Positions 14,338 to 23,326 of a stretch of DNA of 64,000 nt are shown here, piece after piece (within the stretch, counting starts at the first letter, position 1; each line of letters begins with the position of its first letter). Origin of the DNA: Brenneria izadpanahii (GTDB lineage: Bacteria > Pseudomonadota > Gammaproteobacteria > Enterobacterales > Enterobacteriaceae). The notes beneath the pieces are model-generated. The model was not told where the DNA came from, made no database searches, and worked only from the letters and a program-made list of their open reading frames with translations. Made by a program: the position numbers and the translations under genes. The stretch is taken from contig NZ_CP050854.1 of assembly GCF_017569925.1 (NCBI RefSeq), positions 558,001-622,000 on the forward strand, given 5' to 3'.

Positions 14338-16842
14338 ATGAACGTAGTCAACGACTTTATCCTGCCGTTTGCCGATCCCCACGCTACGGAGCTGTCGATA
14401 AGCGGCGGCAAGGGCGCCAGCCTGGCGCGGCTTACCGCGGGCGGCCTGCCGGTTCCCCCCGGTTTTATCGTCACCAGCGCCGCCTATCGTTCATTCCTGG
14501 CGCCGATGCGGCCGCAGATTGCCGCGATCCTGCAGGCCGGGGACGATGTCGCCGCGCACAGCCGGCGTATTCAGGACTTAATCCGCCGGCAGCCCGTCGG
14601 GGACGAACTGGCGCAGGCGGTAAACGCGCAGCTGCAGGCCAGCCAGGCGGCGCAGTGGGCCGTTGCGGTGCGCTCATCCTCGACTTTTGAGGATCTGCCC
14701 GGCGCGGCGTTCGCGGGGCAGCACGATACCTTCCTCAACCGGCGCGGCGCGGCGGAAATCCTTACCGCCCTGCGCGACTGCTACGTCTCTTTGTGGAATG
14801 AACATGCGATGCGCTATCGCGCCCGGCTTAACCTCGCCCACCTTGACGCCTCGATGGCGGTGGTGGTGCAGCAGATGGTGGAGATGACGGCCGCCGACAG
14901 CGCGGGCGTCGCTTTTTCCATCGATCCGGTGCGCGGCGATCTCAACCGGGTGCTGATCAACGCCTGCTTCGGCCTGGGCGAGTCGGTGGTCGGGGGCGAG
15001 GCGCCGGTTGATGAATTTCGCGTGGCGTTGCCGGAGTTGACGGTGGCTGAACGCAATATCGCACAGAAGAGCCAGATCATTCTGAAGAGCGAGTCGGGGG
15101 TTCGGCACGTTGAGCTGCCAGTCGAACAGGCTGGGCGGCCAGCGCTGACGGATACCCAGTGCCGCACCGTTGCGCAGCTGGCACGGCAGGCACAGGAATT
15201 TTTTGGTTTCCCGCAGGATATTGAATGGGCATTCTCCGGCGGCGTCTGCTATCTGTTGCAGTCGCGTCCGATCACCTCCGTCCCGGAACGCTGGACGCGG
15301 GACGAGGCTGCCGAGCGTTTCCCCAATGCCGTGACCCCGCTTACCTGGGATTTGGTGGAGGAAGGGTTTCATGAGTCGCTCAACTTCTCTTTCGAACTGA
15401 TGGGGCTGCCGCATTTCGGCGGTAAATGGTTCGCCATCAAAGATTTCTATATCTACGGCAACCAGAATGCGGTCGAACTGTACGCCGGCAGAATGCCTGG
15501 CGGCATCCACTCCATTGACGAGCTACAGGCCGCGCTGCCCGAACTGGCGAGGCGCTACGCCTGGGTGCAGGAGCTACCCGTACGCTGGATGCGCGATCTG
15601 GATACCTACCTGCTGGAGATTGGCGCGCTGCTGCGCGAGGATCTGTCGACCCAGCGGCTGGATGAATGCTGGCGTTATGTGCTGCGCGTACGCGATGCCG
15701 GCAAACGCTACTTTCTGCCCAATATCGCGATTTCGCTGACGCAGCGCACGTTGTACGCCGTCCTCTATCAGATCCTGAGCATGTCGATGTCTCCGTCGGA
15801 AGCGAAGACGACGTTCGATCTTCTGTTATCGGTTTCCGACACCAAAACCGGACAGGTGAATGCAGAACTATGGGCGCTTTCCCGCCTGATCCGCCAGGAT
15901 GCCGAGCTGATGCAGGCGTTTAAGCAATTGTCCTCCCAGGAACTGGCAGGACAGCTGTCGCGCTATCCCTCCTTTGAGCAGGAGCTGACGCAGTTTCTTC
16001 AGCGTCACGGCCATCGTGAACTGGATTTCGACGCTTATTATCCTACCTGGCTGGAAGCGCCCCATGCGGTGCTGGACCAGTTGAATATGCTGGCTGAACT
16101 GCCCGATGAAGATCTGGCCGGTCAGGCGCAGCAAGCGAGGCTGGCCGCCTCCGCAGCGCAGCACCTGTATTTAACTCAGGTGCCGGAAGGGATGCGCTAT
16201 TTTATCGAGGAGGTGATCCGTCTGGCGCGGAGTTACACCTATCTGGACGATCTTGAGCATTACCAGACGACGCGTCTGACGCTGCCTTTCCGCAAAGGGA
16301 TTAAAGAGATCGGCGAACGTTTGGTGGCGCGCGGCGTACTGCGCGAGGCCAGCGATATTTATTTTGCGCCATTCAGCGTGCTGAATGACGCCATTCTCAA
16401 AGAGCGTTTCGATACGCTGGCGCAGGTCGTGTACGCTAACCTGGAGGGCTGGCGGCAGGCCAAACAGCGCAGCCCGGCCTGGAACTACGGCGAGCAGAGT
16501 CGCGCGGAAGATACGCCGACCGGCAATGAGCTTACGGGGCTGGCGGGAAGCCCGGGTATCGTCGAAGGCGAGGTATTTTTAATCCACAGCCCGGACGATT
16601 TCGCGCTGTTTCCCAAAGGGGCGATTCTGGTGGCAAGAACCACCAACCCTGCCTGGACTTCGCTGTTTTATCGCGCCAGCGGCGTGATTACCGAAAGCGG
16701 CGGCCCGCTTTCGCACGGGGCGGTGACGGCCAGAGAGTTACAACTGCCGGCGGTCATGAGCGTAAGGGGCGTCATGGATCGTCTGAAGAACGGCATGCGC
16801 GTCCGGCTGGACGGCAGGAATGGCACGGTTGGCGTGCTGTAG
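14338..16842 (+). CDS. PEP-synthase/rifampin-phosphotransferase-like dikinase
   Basis: An 834-aa protein of the phosphohistidine-swivel type. The N-terminal third is a PPDK/PEP-synthase ATP-grasp domain (GGKGASLARLTAGGLPVPPGF; AVRSSSTFEDLPGAAFAGQHDT; GLGESVVGGE; QDIEWAFSGG). The C-terminal 80 residues are the swivelling His domain, with SGGPLSHGAVTARELQLP and catalytic His near residue 793. Between them is a roughly 400-residue region unlike the PEP/pyruvate barrel, giving the size and layout of rifampin phosphotransferases, which use ATP to phosphorylate an organic acceptor and release AMP and Pi. Next to an acyltransferase and a lipid phosphatase, a lipid or polyol substrate is as likely as an antibiotic. 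AAGGA precedes ATG 14338. Confidence 0.75.
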   Translation: MNVVNDFILPFADPHATELSISGGKGASLARLTAGGLPVPPGFIVTSAAYRSFLAPMRPQIAAILQAGDDVAAHSRRIQDLIRRQPVGDELAQAVNAQLQASQAAQWAVAVRSSSTFEDLPGAAFAGQHDTFLNRRGAAEILTALRDCYVSLWNEHAMRYRARLNLAHLDASMAVVVQQMVEMTAADSAGVAFSIDPVRGDLNRVLINACFGLGESVVGGEAPVDEFRVALPELTVAERNIAQKSQIILKSESGVRHVELPVEQAGRPALTDTQCRTVAQLARQAQEFFGFPQDIEWAFSGGVCYLLQSRPITSVPERWTRDEAAERFPNAVTPLTWDLVEEGFHESLNFSFELMGLPHFGGKWFAIKDFYIYGNQNAVELYAGRMPGGIHSIDELQAALPELARRYAWVQELPVRWMRDLDTYLLEIGALLREDLSTQRLDECWRYVLRVRDAGKRYFLPNIAISLTQRTLYAVLYQILSMSMSPSEAKTTFDLLLSVSDTKTGQVNAELWALSRLIRQDAELMQAFKQLSSQELAGQLSRYPSFEQELTQFLQRHGHRELDFDAYYPTWLEAPHAVLDQLNMLAELPDEDLAGQAQQARLAASAAQHLYLTQVPEGMRYFIEEVIRLARSYTYLDDLEHYQTTRLTLPFRKGIKEIGERLVARGVLREASDIYFAPFSVLNDAILKERFDTLAQVVYANLEGWRQAKQRSPAWNYGEQSRAEDTPTGNELTGLAGSPGIVEGEVFLIHSPDDFALFPKGAILVARTTNPAWTSLFYRASGVITESGGPLSHGAVTARELQLPAVMSVRGVMDRLKNGMRVRLDGRNGTVGVL

Positions 16843-17197
16843 CCGGGATCGGATGCCGTGGGCGCAAAAAACGCTGGCAAGGCATCTGAATCTGATTCGC
16901 CGCCGCGTCGGATTTCAGCCGCGGCGAGACTCTGTGCGGCGGAGTCAGCGCTGAGTCCGACGATCCGGCTTAATCATCGGCGATGGATGGCGATGTTTTG
17001 AGCCGTCGGCTGATTATCTGCGCAATCGCCACCGCACGGCCAGAATTTATAGTTAAAAGGACTTGTCAGCGATGAGTGATTGGTACATAATGCTGGCCAC
17101 CGATGAGGATGTTAGTAAATAGTTATATAATTCATTGTATTACAATGATTATCATCGGTAGCCGCGCAACCCCATTGCGTTGACGTAAGAATAATTT
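16843..17197. other. Intergenic segment before tRNA-Gly
   Basis: No gene recognised. A GC-rich imperfect dyad around 16897-16928 may terminate the three-gene operon. A perfect palindrome (TCATTGTA and TACAATGA around one base) occupies 17132-17148 in the AT-rich stretch that should contain the tRNA promoter. I did not find a fourth copy of the att core here. Confidence 0.45.
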
Positions 17198-17430
<233 letters not shown>

Positions 17431-17478
17431 CTCATAAGTTCGTGGAACTAAAACGGGTGTGCTTACAGAGGAGCAGGT

Positions 17479-17589
17479 ATGCCGTCGCATCTTGCATCCT
17501 GGCACTATTTTAATCATCTGAGTCGTCTGGATATATCGCTCAAACCCGTGGCGATTCAGGGGGTAATCGTCTTGCAAACACTCCTGTAG
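17479..17589 (+). CDS. 36-codon ORF with good ribosome-binding site, possible gene fragment
   Basis: ATG 17479 follows GAGGAG at good spacing and encodes 36 residues (starting MPSHLASWHYFNHL) before a stop. I do not recognise it. It lies in the inserted, decayed segment, so it is probably the 5' end of a lost gene, perhaps one that belonged with the convergent reductase gene. Confidence 0.25.
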   Translation: MPSHLASWHYFNHLSRLDISLKPVAIQGVIVLQTLL

Positions 17590-17598
17590 TTAACGACT

Positions 17599-18489
17599 TC
17601 AACCCGGCCCCTCACTTCCTGCCGCCAGCAGCGGTACCAGCACGTCGCTGATAGGCGTAGGAATACCATGTGTGTGACCATAACGCTGTACCACGCCGTT
17701 GCGAATATCCCACTCCAGCGGGCGGTTGGCCTGGCGATCGGCGAGAATGGAGGTGCCTAGATCCGCAGGGGCATGATGAAAACCGTTAACGATCTCTTGC
17801 GGAACGTTATCGTTCAGCACTGCGCCTTCCGCACGCGCTACCGTCAGACACTCACGTAGATAAGCCAGTGCCAGTTCAGTGATATCCACGCGCGAGAACA
17901 TCCCGGCACGACGATTCGCAAGTACCATCAGACCAGCGACCGCATTTTGCAGCAGTTTGCGCCAGGCGATGGAGATAAAATCGGTTGACAGCTCAACCGC
18001 GCAGCGTGTGCCGCTGAGCGCATCAGCTACCCGTTTTGCCTGCGGCACATCCGGCAGCGTCAGACGTGGTTTGGCGCGCAGCCAGACTGAGGCATCCGGC
18101 TCGCGCTGTGCCGGGAACCACACTACTGAAGGTAGTACCTTTGCGCCATTGACTGAGGGTTCCAACTGGGTTTTCTGCTCGACGCCATTTTGCAGTGCGC
18201 ATACCACGGTGTTTTCATCGCACAGCGCGGCCAGCCAGTTGGCGATGTCAGCTACCTGGGTGGTTTTCACCGCTATAAATACCAGATCGAACGGATGGCT
18301 GATTGTCGCCGGATTACTCAATACCGGACCTGGCACCACAACTTCACCGTCATCGTGACGCAGAATTAACTGCGGATGCGCGGTGCGCCCGCAAAGGACT
18401 GGCGTGCGGTCAACTTCATGCAATACAGCGGCGATAGTGGTACCGATAGCACCCGGACCAATAAGAGCAATCGTGGGGTGGTCAGACAT
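17599..18489 (-). CDS. PanE/ApbA-type 2-ketopantoate reductase-like oxidoreductase
   Basis: A 296-aa protein with an N-terminal Rossmann motif (IALIGPGAIGTTIAAVL, residues 6-22), the FIAVKTTQ segment after the NADPH domain, NGVEQ, and a C-terminal helical domain with the catalytic lysine region (AWRKLLQNAVAG) and NRPLEWDIRNG. It belongs to the ketopantoate reductase family, which reduces alpha-keto acids with NADPH. It is not necessarily PanE itself, since paralogues in operons with transporters have other substrates. AGGAGA precedes ATG 18489. A 33-residue transporter fragment ends 21 bp upstream on the same strand, so the gene seems to be the surviving part of an operon. Confidence 0.85.
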   Translation of the reverse strand: MSDHPTIALIGPGAIGTTIAAVLHEVDRTPVLCGRTAHPQLILRHDDGEVVVPGPVLSNPATISHPFDLVFIAVKTTQVADIANWLAALCDENTVVCALQNGVEQKTQLEPSVNGAKVLPSVVWFPAQREPDASVWLRAKPRLTLPDVPQAKRVADALSGTRCAVELSTDFISIAWRKLLQNAVAGLMVLANRRAGMFSRVDITELALAYLRECLTVARAEGAVLNDNVPQEIVNGFHHAPADLGTSILADRQANRPLEWDIRNGVVQRYGHTHGIPTPISDVLVPLLAAGSEGPG

Positions 18490-18509
18490 TTCGTATTCTC
18501 CTGATTTGA

Positions 18510-18611
18510 TTAACCCATTATCAGTGTGCCGGCGGCAATCACCGTACACGACAGCATTTTTCTTAGCGTTAACGTTTCGCCGAGAAACAGACATATGCGC
18601 ACCCGCAATGT
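18510..18611 (-). pseudogene. C-terminal fragment of a DMT/EamA-type transporter
   Basis: A 33-codon open stretch ending in TAA reads LFLGETLTLRKMLSCTVIAAGTLIMG at its end. That is the usual last transmembrane segment of drug/metabolite exporters (GE, then a short loop and a final helix). Upstream in the frame is a stop and no homologous DNA, so only the 3' tip of the gene remains, directly before the reductase gene. Confidence 0.55.
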
Positions 18612-18826
18612 TTATTCGTATTCTTTAATTTTATTAAAAAAGGTAGGTCACCGCATGGCTTCATCAAGAATGGTTGATCATATAAAGCCCTTGCTTAGAC
18701 CAAAAAGTGATCAGTGGTTTTCACACAGCCTGAGCGAATGGCTGACTATCAGAGCAGATGCGAATTACCCAAACTGAGCTGTTTTGCGCGCACTGTAAGG
18801 TCGTCGCTCCCACCATACGTGCGCCT
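18612..18826. other. Scar DNA between gene fragments
   Basis: No gene recognised. The sequence around 18700-18790 (CACACAGCCTGAGCGAATGG and neighbours) looks like a mobile-element edge or recombination scar, but no inverted repeats could be matched. Confidence 0.35.
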
Positions 18827-19185
18827 TCATCGTGGTTTATTGGAACTATTGCGTAAGCCGCTTGCCAGTTGCGTAAACACCTCAATAATTTTTGGCAGCG
18901 CCTGCTGCGGATCGTCGCTGGCCGCAATCCAAAGTGCGGAATTCAACGCGGCACTATTTAACAGATATGCAGCGGCATCCGCGTCCACCGATTTGAGTAC
19001 GCCGCGTTCGATCATCTTTATAACGGTCTGGCGGGTGGATTCGAAGCAGCTATTCTGACTGGGCCATTGTGCAGGATCCCCGAGAAAAGCCGGGCCATCA
19101 AGCAGAACGATGCGCCGCACTTCTGTGTCCAACGCCATCTTAATATAGGCAATCCCTTCAGACAGCAGCCTTTCCCAGTCGTCAT
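18827..19185 (-). pseudogene. C-terminal part of a TetR-family regulator
   Basis: About 115 residues with the look of a TetR ligand-binding domain: DWERLLSEGIAYIKMALD, VRRIVLLDGPAFLGD and AAYLLNSAALNSALWIA. The N-terminal helix-turn-helix is missing because the frame runs at about 19185 into a fragment of an oppositely oriented RidA gene. The two genes were probably divergent neighbours whose promoters and 5' ends were lost in one deletion. Confidence 0.7.
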
Positions 19186-19477
19186 CGGCAGCCGCGCCGA
19201 CGGCACGCCGGAGCCGGATTTTACCGCGCAGGTGCAACTTGCTTTTGATAACCTGGGCGCGACTCTTGCAGCCGCAGGTTGTACGTTTGACGATCTGCTT
19301 GATGTCACCACTTTTCATACTGACCCGGAAAATCAGTTTCCGACGATTATGCAGGTGAAACAATCTATTTTCCCGCAGCCCCCTTACCCGAACTGGACAG
19401 CCGTTGGTGTTACCTGGCTTGCGGGATTCGATTTTGAAATTAAGGTAATTGCCCGAATTCCAGCGCATCAGAAATGA
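19178..19477 (+). pseudogene. RidA/YjgF-family protein, 5' end missing
   Basis: About 95 residues of a RidA-type enamine/imine deaminase: TPEPDFTAQVQLAFDNLGAT, TFDDLLDVTTFHTDP, FPQPPYPNWTAVGVTWLAG and the final FEIKVIARIP. The N-terminal part with the conserved Tyr and Gly-Ser is absent; the fragment begins where the TetR fragment ends. It is followed closely by the resumed integrase leader at 19525. Confidence 0.75.
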
Positions 19478-19524
19478 AAACCAACCCCTGCAGATATTGC
19501 ATGAAAATGGTTCGCGAGGCGGAG

Positions 19525-19658
19525 GCGGATTGTTTGCTGAGTCGCTTCCCTGTGCGCGGTACACCTCTCTTCAGCACTGAAGGAGGCATACCCTATGGCG
19601 TTAATCGATGCCGTCGTCCGGCAGGCCCGCACCACCGGCAAAGCCTATACCCTGAACG
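19525..19658 (+). pseudogene. Resumed integrase leader and 5' fragment of the integrase (copy C)
   Basis: From 19525 the sequence matches the leader of the intact integrase again, including GAAGGAGG. ATG 19594 then starts about 21 codons of the integrase (MALIDAVVRQARTTGKAYTL). Homology stops at 19658 and the next base belongs to the salicylate synthase fragment on the other strand. The junction fused the attachment region to the end of the siderophore operon. Confidence 0.85.
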
Positions 19659-19752
19659 CCCATTGATTTCCAGCGCCCACTCGCCATGCCGCTCATAGAG
19701 CATATAGCTACTTGCCTGATGGCGAATGTGCTCGGCCAGATCAACGGGGCAT
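19659..19752 (-). pseudogene. N-terminal stub of a salicylate synthase (MbtI/Irp9 type)
   Basis: The last minus-strand reading of the siderophore operon starts at ATG 19752 with AGGA upstream. After one surplus C in a four-C run it reads VDLAEHIRHQASSYMLYERH then GEWALEING. This parallels the N-terminus of mycobacterial MbtI (DLA..L.. YLLYE..GQWVLA, from memory) and less closely YbtS. After about 30 residues it is cut by integrase DNA. The enzyme would convert chorismate to salicylate, the starter for a yersiniabactin-like siderophore. The stub cannot be functional, so salicylate must be supplied by another locus or the pathway is dead. Confidence 0.65.
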
Positions 19753-19775
19753 GTAATTTCCTGCGGATAATGCGG

Positions 19776-21392
19776 CTAGCGGGATGCGGGCTCCTGCGAG
19801 GCCTGCTGCATTGCGATGGCAATCAACCGCCGCTTGTCGATTTTTCGGGCGGCGGTCAGCGGCCATTCTGCGATCGTCTCGATCTGATCCGGTATCTTGT
19901 AGTCGCTTATGCCGCACTCTCGCAACGCCGCTTTGATCTGCGCCGGATCAATTGACTGGCCTTCGAGCTTGATGAAGGCGCAGATCCTCTCGCCCAATAG
20001 TTCGTCCGGAACCCCCACGGCAACTGCGGCATGGACGCTATGCAATGCGCTCAAGGCTTCTTCCACCTCCGCCGAAGAGATTTTCTCACCGCAGCGATTG
20101 ATCTGCTCCTTGATCCGTCCCTCTACGATCAGGTTGCCGCGCTCGTCACGACGAACCAGATCGCCGGAGCGATAGAAACCGTCCTCGGTGAAGCTTGATG
20201 CGTTCTGCTCCGGCGCGCGGAAATAGCCTCGGATCGTGTAAGGGCCGCGCGTCAGGAGTTGGCCGATCCGCCCTCCGACCACATCGCGGTCATCTTCATC
20301 GACGATTCGGACTTCGTCATCCGGCGACAGTGGCTGCCCTTGCGTGTGAACGATGGTTTCCAACGAGTCGTCCAAGCGCGTGTAGCAGAGCAACCCCTCG
20401 GCCATGCCGAAGACCTGCTGCAATTGGCACCCCAGCACGCCGATCAACTGCTTTGCCAGCCCGGCCTCCAGACGAGCCCCGCCGACCTGAATCACCTTCA
20501 GGCTCGACAGGTCGCTGTCCTCCCATTCTCGGCCTTCCACCCAGAGCTTGGCCAGCGGCGGAACCAGCGCCACGTGCGTCACGCGCTCTTTCTCAATGAG
20601 CGGCATGGCCTCGTCGCAACTGGCAGAGGTCGATGTGACCACCTTCCCGCCGCACTGGAATGTGCCCAGCACGCCCGGTGATGCCAGAGTGAAATTATGC
20701 GCCGCCGGCAGGACGGCCAGAAAGACCGTATCGCCAGTGAATCCGCACTGTCTGGCCGACGCGCTGAAGTTGTAAAAATAGTCCCAATGGGTGCGGGGAA
20801 TCAGCTTCGGCGTCCCCGTCGTTCCCCCGGAAAGCAACAGCAATGCCGTATCCCGTGCATCTTGCGCCGGCCAGGGACATTTCGGCCCCTGCAGGTCGTT
20901 CAGTACGAATACTTCCCGCTCGCTGGGCCCGGAATTGCCATCCCTGACGACAAGCCGCAATGACTCATACCTGTCCTGCATCTTTTTCGCAATCGCGAGA
21001 AAATCATGCTCTCCAACGTCGCCGGGAATGAAATAGGCAACCGGGCGGGCGAGCGCCATCAGCGCATCAATGTCTCGTTCCCGCTGGTTGGGCATCGCCA
21101 TCATCGGGATGGCGCCCAGCCGCAGCAAGGCGAAAAACACTATGAAGAAGCCAAACGTGTTGGGCATCTGCACCATCGCATACTCGCCAGGCCGCAACCC
21201 GGCGGCGTAGAGACCGCCGGCAAGACGTTCGACACGCTCTTGCAACGCCAAATAGGACAGACTCTCGCCGGCCTCATTGGTCAGGGCGGTACGGGCGCCA
21301 TATTCACGAACCCATTGGGTAAGGCAGTAGCTCAGAGGAAATGATTCGCTATCGTGGCTCATCGTATACGATGTGGGCTGTTCGGGTTTCAT
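19776..21392 (-). CDS. ybtE: Salicyl-AMP ligase (YbtE/EntE-like)
   Basis: A 538-aa stand-alone adenylation enzyme. Visible motifs are LLLLSGGTTGTPKLIPRTH (A3), YRSGDLVRRDERGNLIVEGR (A7/A8) and EEALSALHSVHAAVAVG with the final lysine region DKRRLIAIA (A10). It should activate salicylate and load it on the aryl carrier domain of Irp2. I set the start at ATG 21392, which has AAGGA upstream and lies 12 bp after the reductase/thioesterase stop. Its N-terminus (DSESFPLSYCLTQWVREYGARTAL) aligns with aryl-acid ligases of the DhbE/EntE/YbtE group. The order irp2-irp1-U-T-E is as in Yersinia. Confidence 0.9.
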   Translation of the reverse strand: MKPEQPTSYTMSHDSESFPLSYCLTQWVREYGARTALTNEAGESLSYLALQERVERLAGGLYAAGLRPGEYAMVQMPNTFGFFIVFFALLRLGAIPMMAMPNQRERDIDALMALARPVAYFIPGDVGEHDFLAIAKKMQDRYESLRLVVRDGNSGPSEREVFVLNDLQGPKCPWPAQDARDTALLLLSGGTTGTPKLIPRTHWDYFYNFSASARQCGFTGDTVFLAVLPAAHNFTLASPGVLGTFQCGGKVVTSTSASCDEAMPLIEKERVTHVALVPPLAKLWVEGREWEDSDLSSLKVIQVGGARLEAGLAKQLIGVLGCQLQQVFGMAEGLLCYTRLDDSLETIVHTQGQPLSPDDEVRIVDEDDRDVVGGRIGQLLTRGPYTIRGYFRAPEQNASSFTEDGFYRSGDLVRRDERGNLIVEGRIKEQINRCGEKISSAEVEEALSALHSVHAAVAVGVPDELLGERICAFIKLEGQSIDPAQIKAALRECGISDYKIPDQIETIAEWPLTAARKIDKRRLIAIAMQQASQEPASR

Positions 21393-21403
21393 CACCGTGT
21401 TCC

Positions 21404-23326
21404 TTACTTGAATGTACACGCCTGAGCGTGCGCGAAATGAGGTTCAAAACGGCGTCTGATGTGCTCCAGAAAGGCCCTCGGACGCCGGGTGACATAGAAA
21501 TGGTCGCCCGCAATGGCGACGGGGCCTTGTGTATCGCTTAGCCAGGTTTTCCAGGCATCGACCTCTGAGCGCCAGGCCTCGCTGTCTGCGCCGCCATAGA
21601 CCAGCAGGGCCGGTGTCTGCAGCCGCTGTGCCGGGGGCGGCGGCTGAGGTTGCCAATACCCTTCCGTGGCCTGGAAATCCGCGCGCAGCATGGGCATGAA
21701 CACCGGCCACATGGCCGGTTCGGCCAGCAGTTCCTGCGTGCAGCCGCCGATGGCGATCAACTGCTCCAGGAATGCGCGATCCTCAAGATGGCTGATGGGA
21801 CGGCGGCCTCGCAGATGCGGGGCATGGCAGCCGGACAGCACCAGACCGCGTGGCGCCGCGCCCTTGCGTTCCAGGCGCACGCATACCTCATAAGCGATCT
21901 GAGCGCCCATGCTGTGCCCCGCCAGAATGAGCTGTTGCCGATCAATGCCTTGGTCCTCAATTTCTGCCAGAACCTGGTTGGCAAGGTCGGCGATGCTTGC
22001 TGCGCAGGGCTCGTTCATTCGATGGTCCCGTCCCGGATAGACGGCCAGCGACGCCTGTATGCCCGCTGGCTGGAGCTCCCGCCAGCTTCGAAATGCGCTC
22101 GCACTTCCGCCGGCAAAGGGGCACAGCACAAGATGCAGACCAACGGCCTCTCGCCCGATAGGCTGGTCGCACAGTGACAAGAAGCTATCCATGTACGCCC
22201 CCGGATCCTCCTGACCTGGCGCGGTAGCGATCAGGTCATCCCTGGTGATCGCTCTCGGCGGCGGAAGACGGCGCTCCACGACGGGTGGCGCGATGCGCAG
22301 GATGTCGAGCCACAAGCGGGCCAGCGCCAACTGGTATGCCGGACCGAACCCCACGGGCGCGTTTGCCCCATCCAATACCCGGCACAGCGTGCGCAGGACA
22401 TGTGTGATGCCATCCGCGCCGTCGATTTCAAAGGCATCCCTCCACGTTCCGGGGGCCTCATGCAGGATCATGGACGTCGGTTGCGCATAGGCGCCGACCT
22501 CGTTGGCATAGCGGTACATCGTGCGCTCCCGGCTACCGTGTTCCGGGTCATGGAAGGTTCCCGTCCATAGCACCGGGCCATAGCTGGCCTCCAGCGTTAG
22601 GTATCCCGAAGGCCAAATCAGACTGGCCTGATGCATTACCAGGCTGAACATGTCGGGGTCGGACGGGTTCAGGTAGGCTTGCAAACGCAATAAGGCCTGG
22701 CATTCTCCCGGCAATGTAAGCCTCAGAGGCACGAAGCTATCATCCGAACCGTCCAGCACCTCGGTTCGCACCTCGCTGCCATTGGCCGCACCGCAGACCT
22801 GCAGCAGCAGATCCAGCGTTGAGTACAGCAACTGGCGGCTGGTCGTCAGCTGTGCCGAGCCAGGCATCTGGCCGCCCAGCAGACTGCGGATGCGTGATGC
22901 CCGCTCTACCCAGCAGCGACCGGCGGGGACATGGGGATAGAAGCTGTTGATCCAATACGTCAGGCCGCGCTCCCTGGCGAGCGACTGTAGCCTGACCACA
23001 TCGTCCGGATGCAGGGGATGTTCCTGCAGAACATGAATGCCCCGGCTCAGTAGATCGGCCGCAAGTTGACTGCCTTCGCCCTGGGCCACGGTTGAGCGGA
23101 CCACCACGCAGGCAATGTCGATGTCATCGGGTATCTGCTCCAGACTGGTGTAGAGGGGAATGCCGAAATCGTGCGCCAGTTGCTGCGCCCGGCGGCTGCC
23201 GCGTGCCAGCAAGCCCGCCAACACAAGGCCCGCCTGGGGGCGCAGAAAGGCATTGAGGTACATCTCGCCGAATTTCGCGCCGGCGATCAGCACGCGGCGG
23301 TTCTTCTTAATGGATGTCCGGGTCAT
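21404..23326 (-). CDS. Fused thiazolinyl imine reductase and type II thioesterase (YbtU-YbtT)
   Basis: A 640-aa frame joining two proteins that are separate in Yersinia. Residues 1-375 match the NADPH-dependent thiazolinyl imine reductase Irp3/YbtU (VLIAGAKFGEMYLNAFL; VLQEHPLHPDDV; YWINSFYPHVPAG). Residues 388-640 match the editing thioesterase YbtT/Irp4 (LVLCPFAGGSASAFRSW; catalytic GHSMGAQIAYEV; GDHFYV). ATG 23326 overlaps the irp1 stop (ATGA). At the seam AGGAGG lies 14 nt before an internal ATG (MDSFLSL), and one extra G in the five-G run at 22198-22202 would end the reductase at a TAG overlapping that ATG. So this is either a true fusion or two genes joined by a one-base loss. Confidence 0.88.
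   Translation of the reverse strand: MTRTSIKKNRRVLIAGAKFGEMYLNAFLRPQAGLVLAGLLARGSRRAQQLAHDFGIPLYTSLEQIPDDIDIACVVVRSTVAQGEGSQLAADLLSRGIHVLQEHPLHPDDVVRLQSLARERGLTYWINSFYPHVPAGRCWVERASRIRSLLGGQMPGSAQLTTSRQLLYSTLDLLLQVCGAANGSEVRTEVLDGSDDSFVPLRLTLPGECQALLRLQAYLNPSDPDMFSLVMHQASLIWPSGYLTLEASYGPVLWTGTFHDPEHGSRERTMYRYANEVGAYAQPTSMILHEAPGTWRDAFEIDGADGITHVLRTLCRVLDGANAPVGFGPAYQLALARLWLDILRIAPPVVERRLPPPRAITRDDLIATAPGQEDPGAYMDSFLSLCDQPIGREAVGLHLVLCPFAGGSASAFRSWRELQPAGIQASLAVYPGRDHRMNEPCAASIADLANQVLAEIEDQGIDRQQLILAGHSMGAQIAYEVCVRLERKGAAPRGLVLSGCHAPHLRGRRPISHLEDRAFLEQLIAIGGCTQELLAEPAMWPVFMPMLRADFQATEGYWQPQPPPPAQRLQTPALLVYGGADSEAWRSEVDAWKTWLSDTQGPVAIAGDHFYVTRRPRAFLEHIRRRFEPHFAHAQACTFK

Noticed and set aside
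17132..17148. Palindrome TCATTGTA/TACAATGA followed by GATTATCAT considered as a Fur box
   Set aside because: Fit to the Fur consensus is poor and it lies before a tRNA gene; more likely a promoter-region palindrome.
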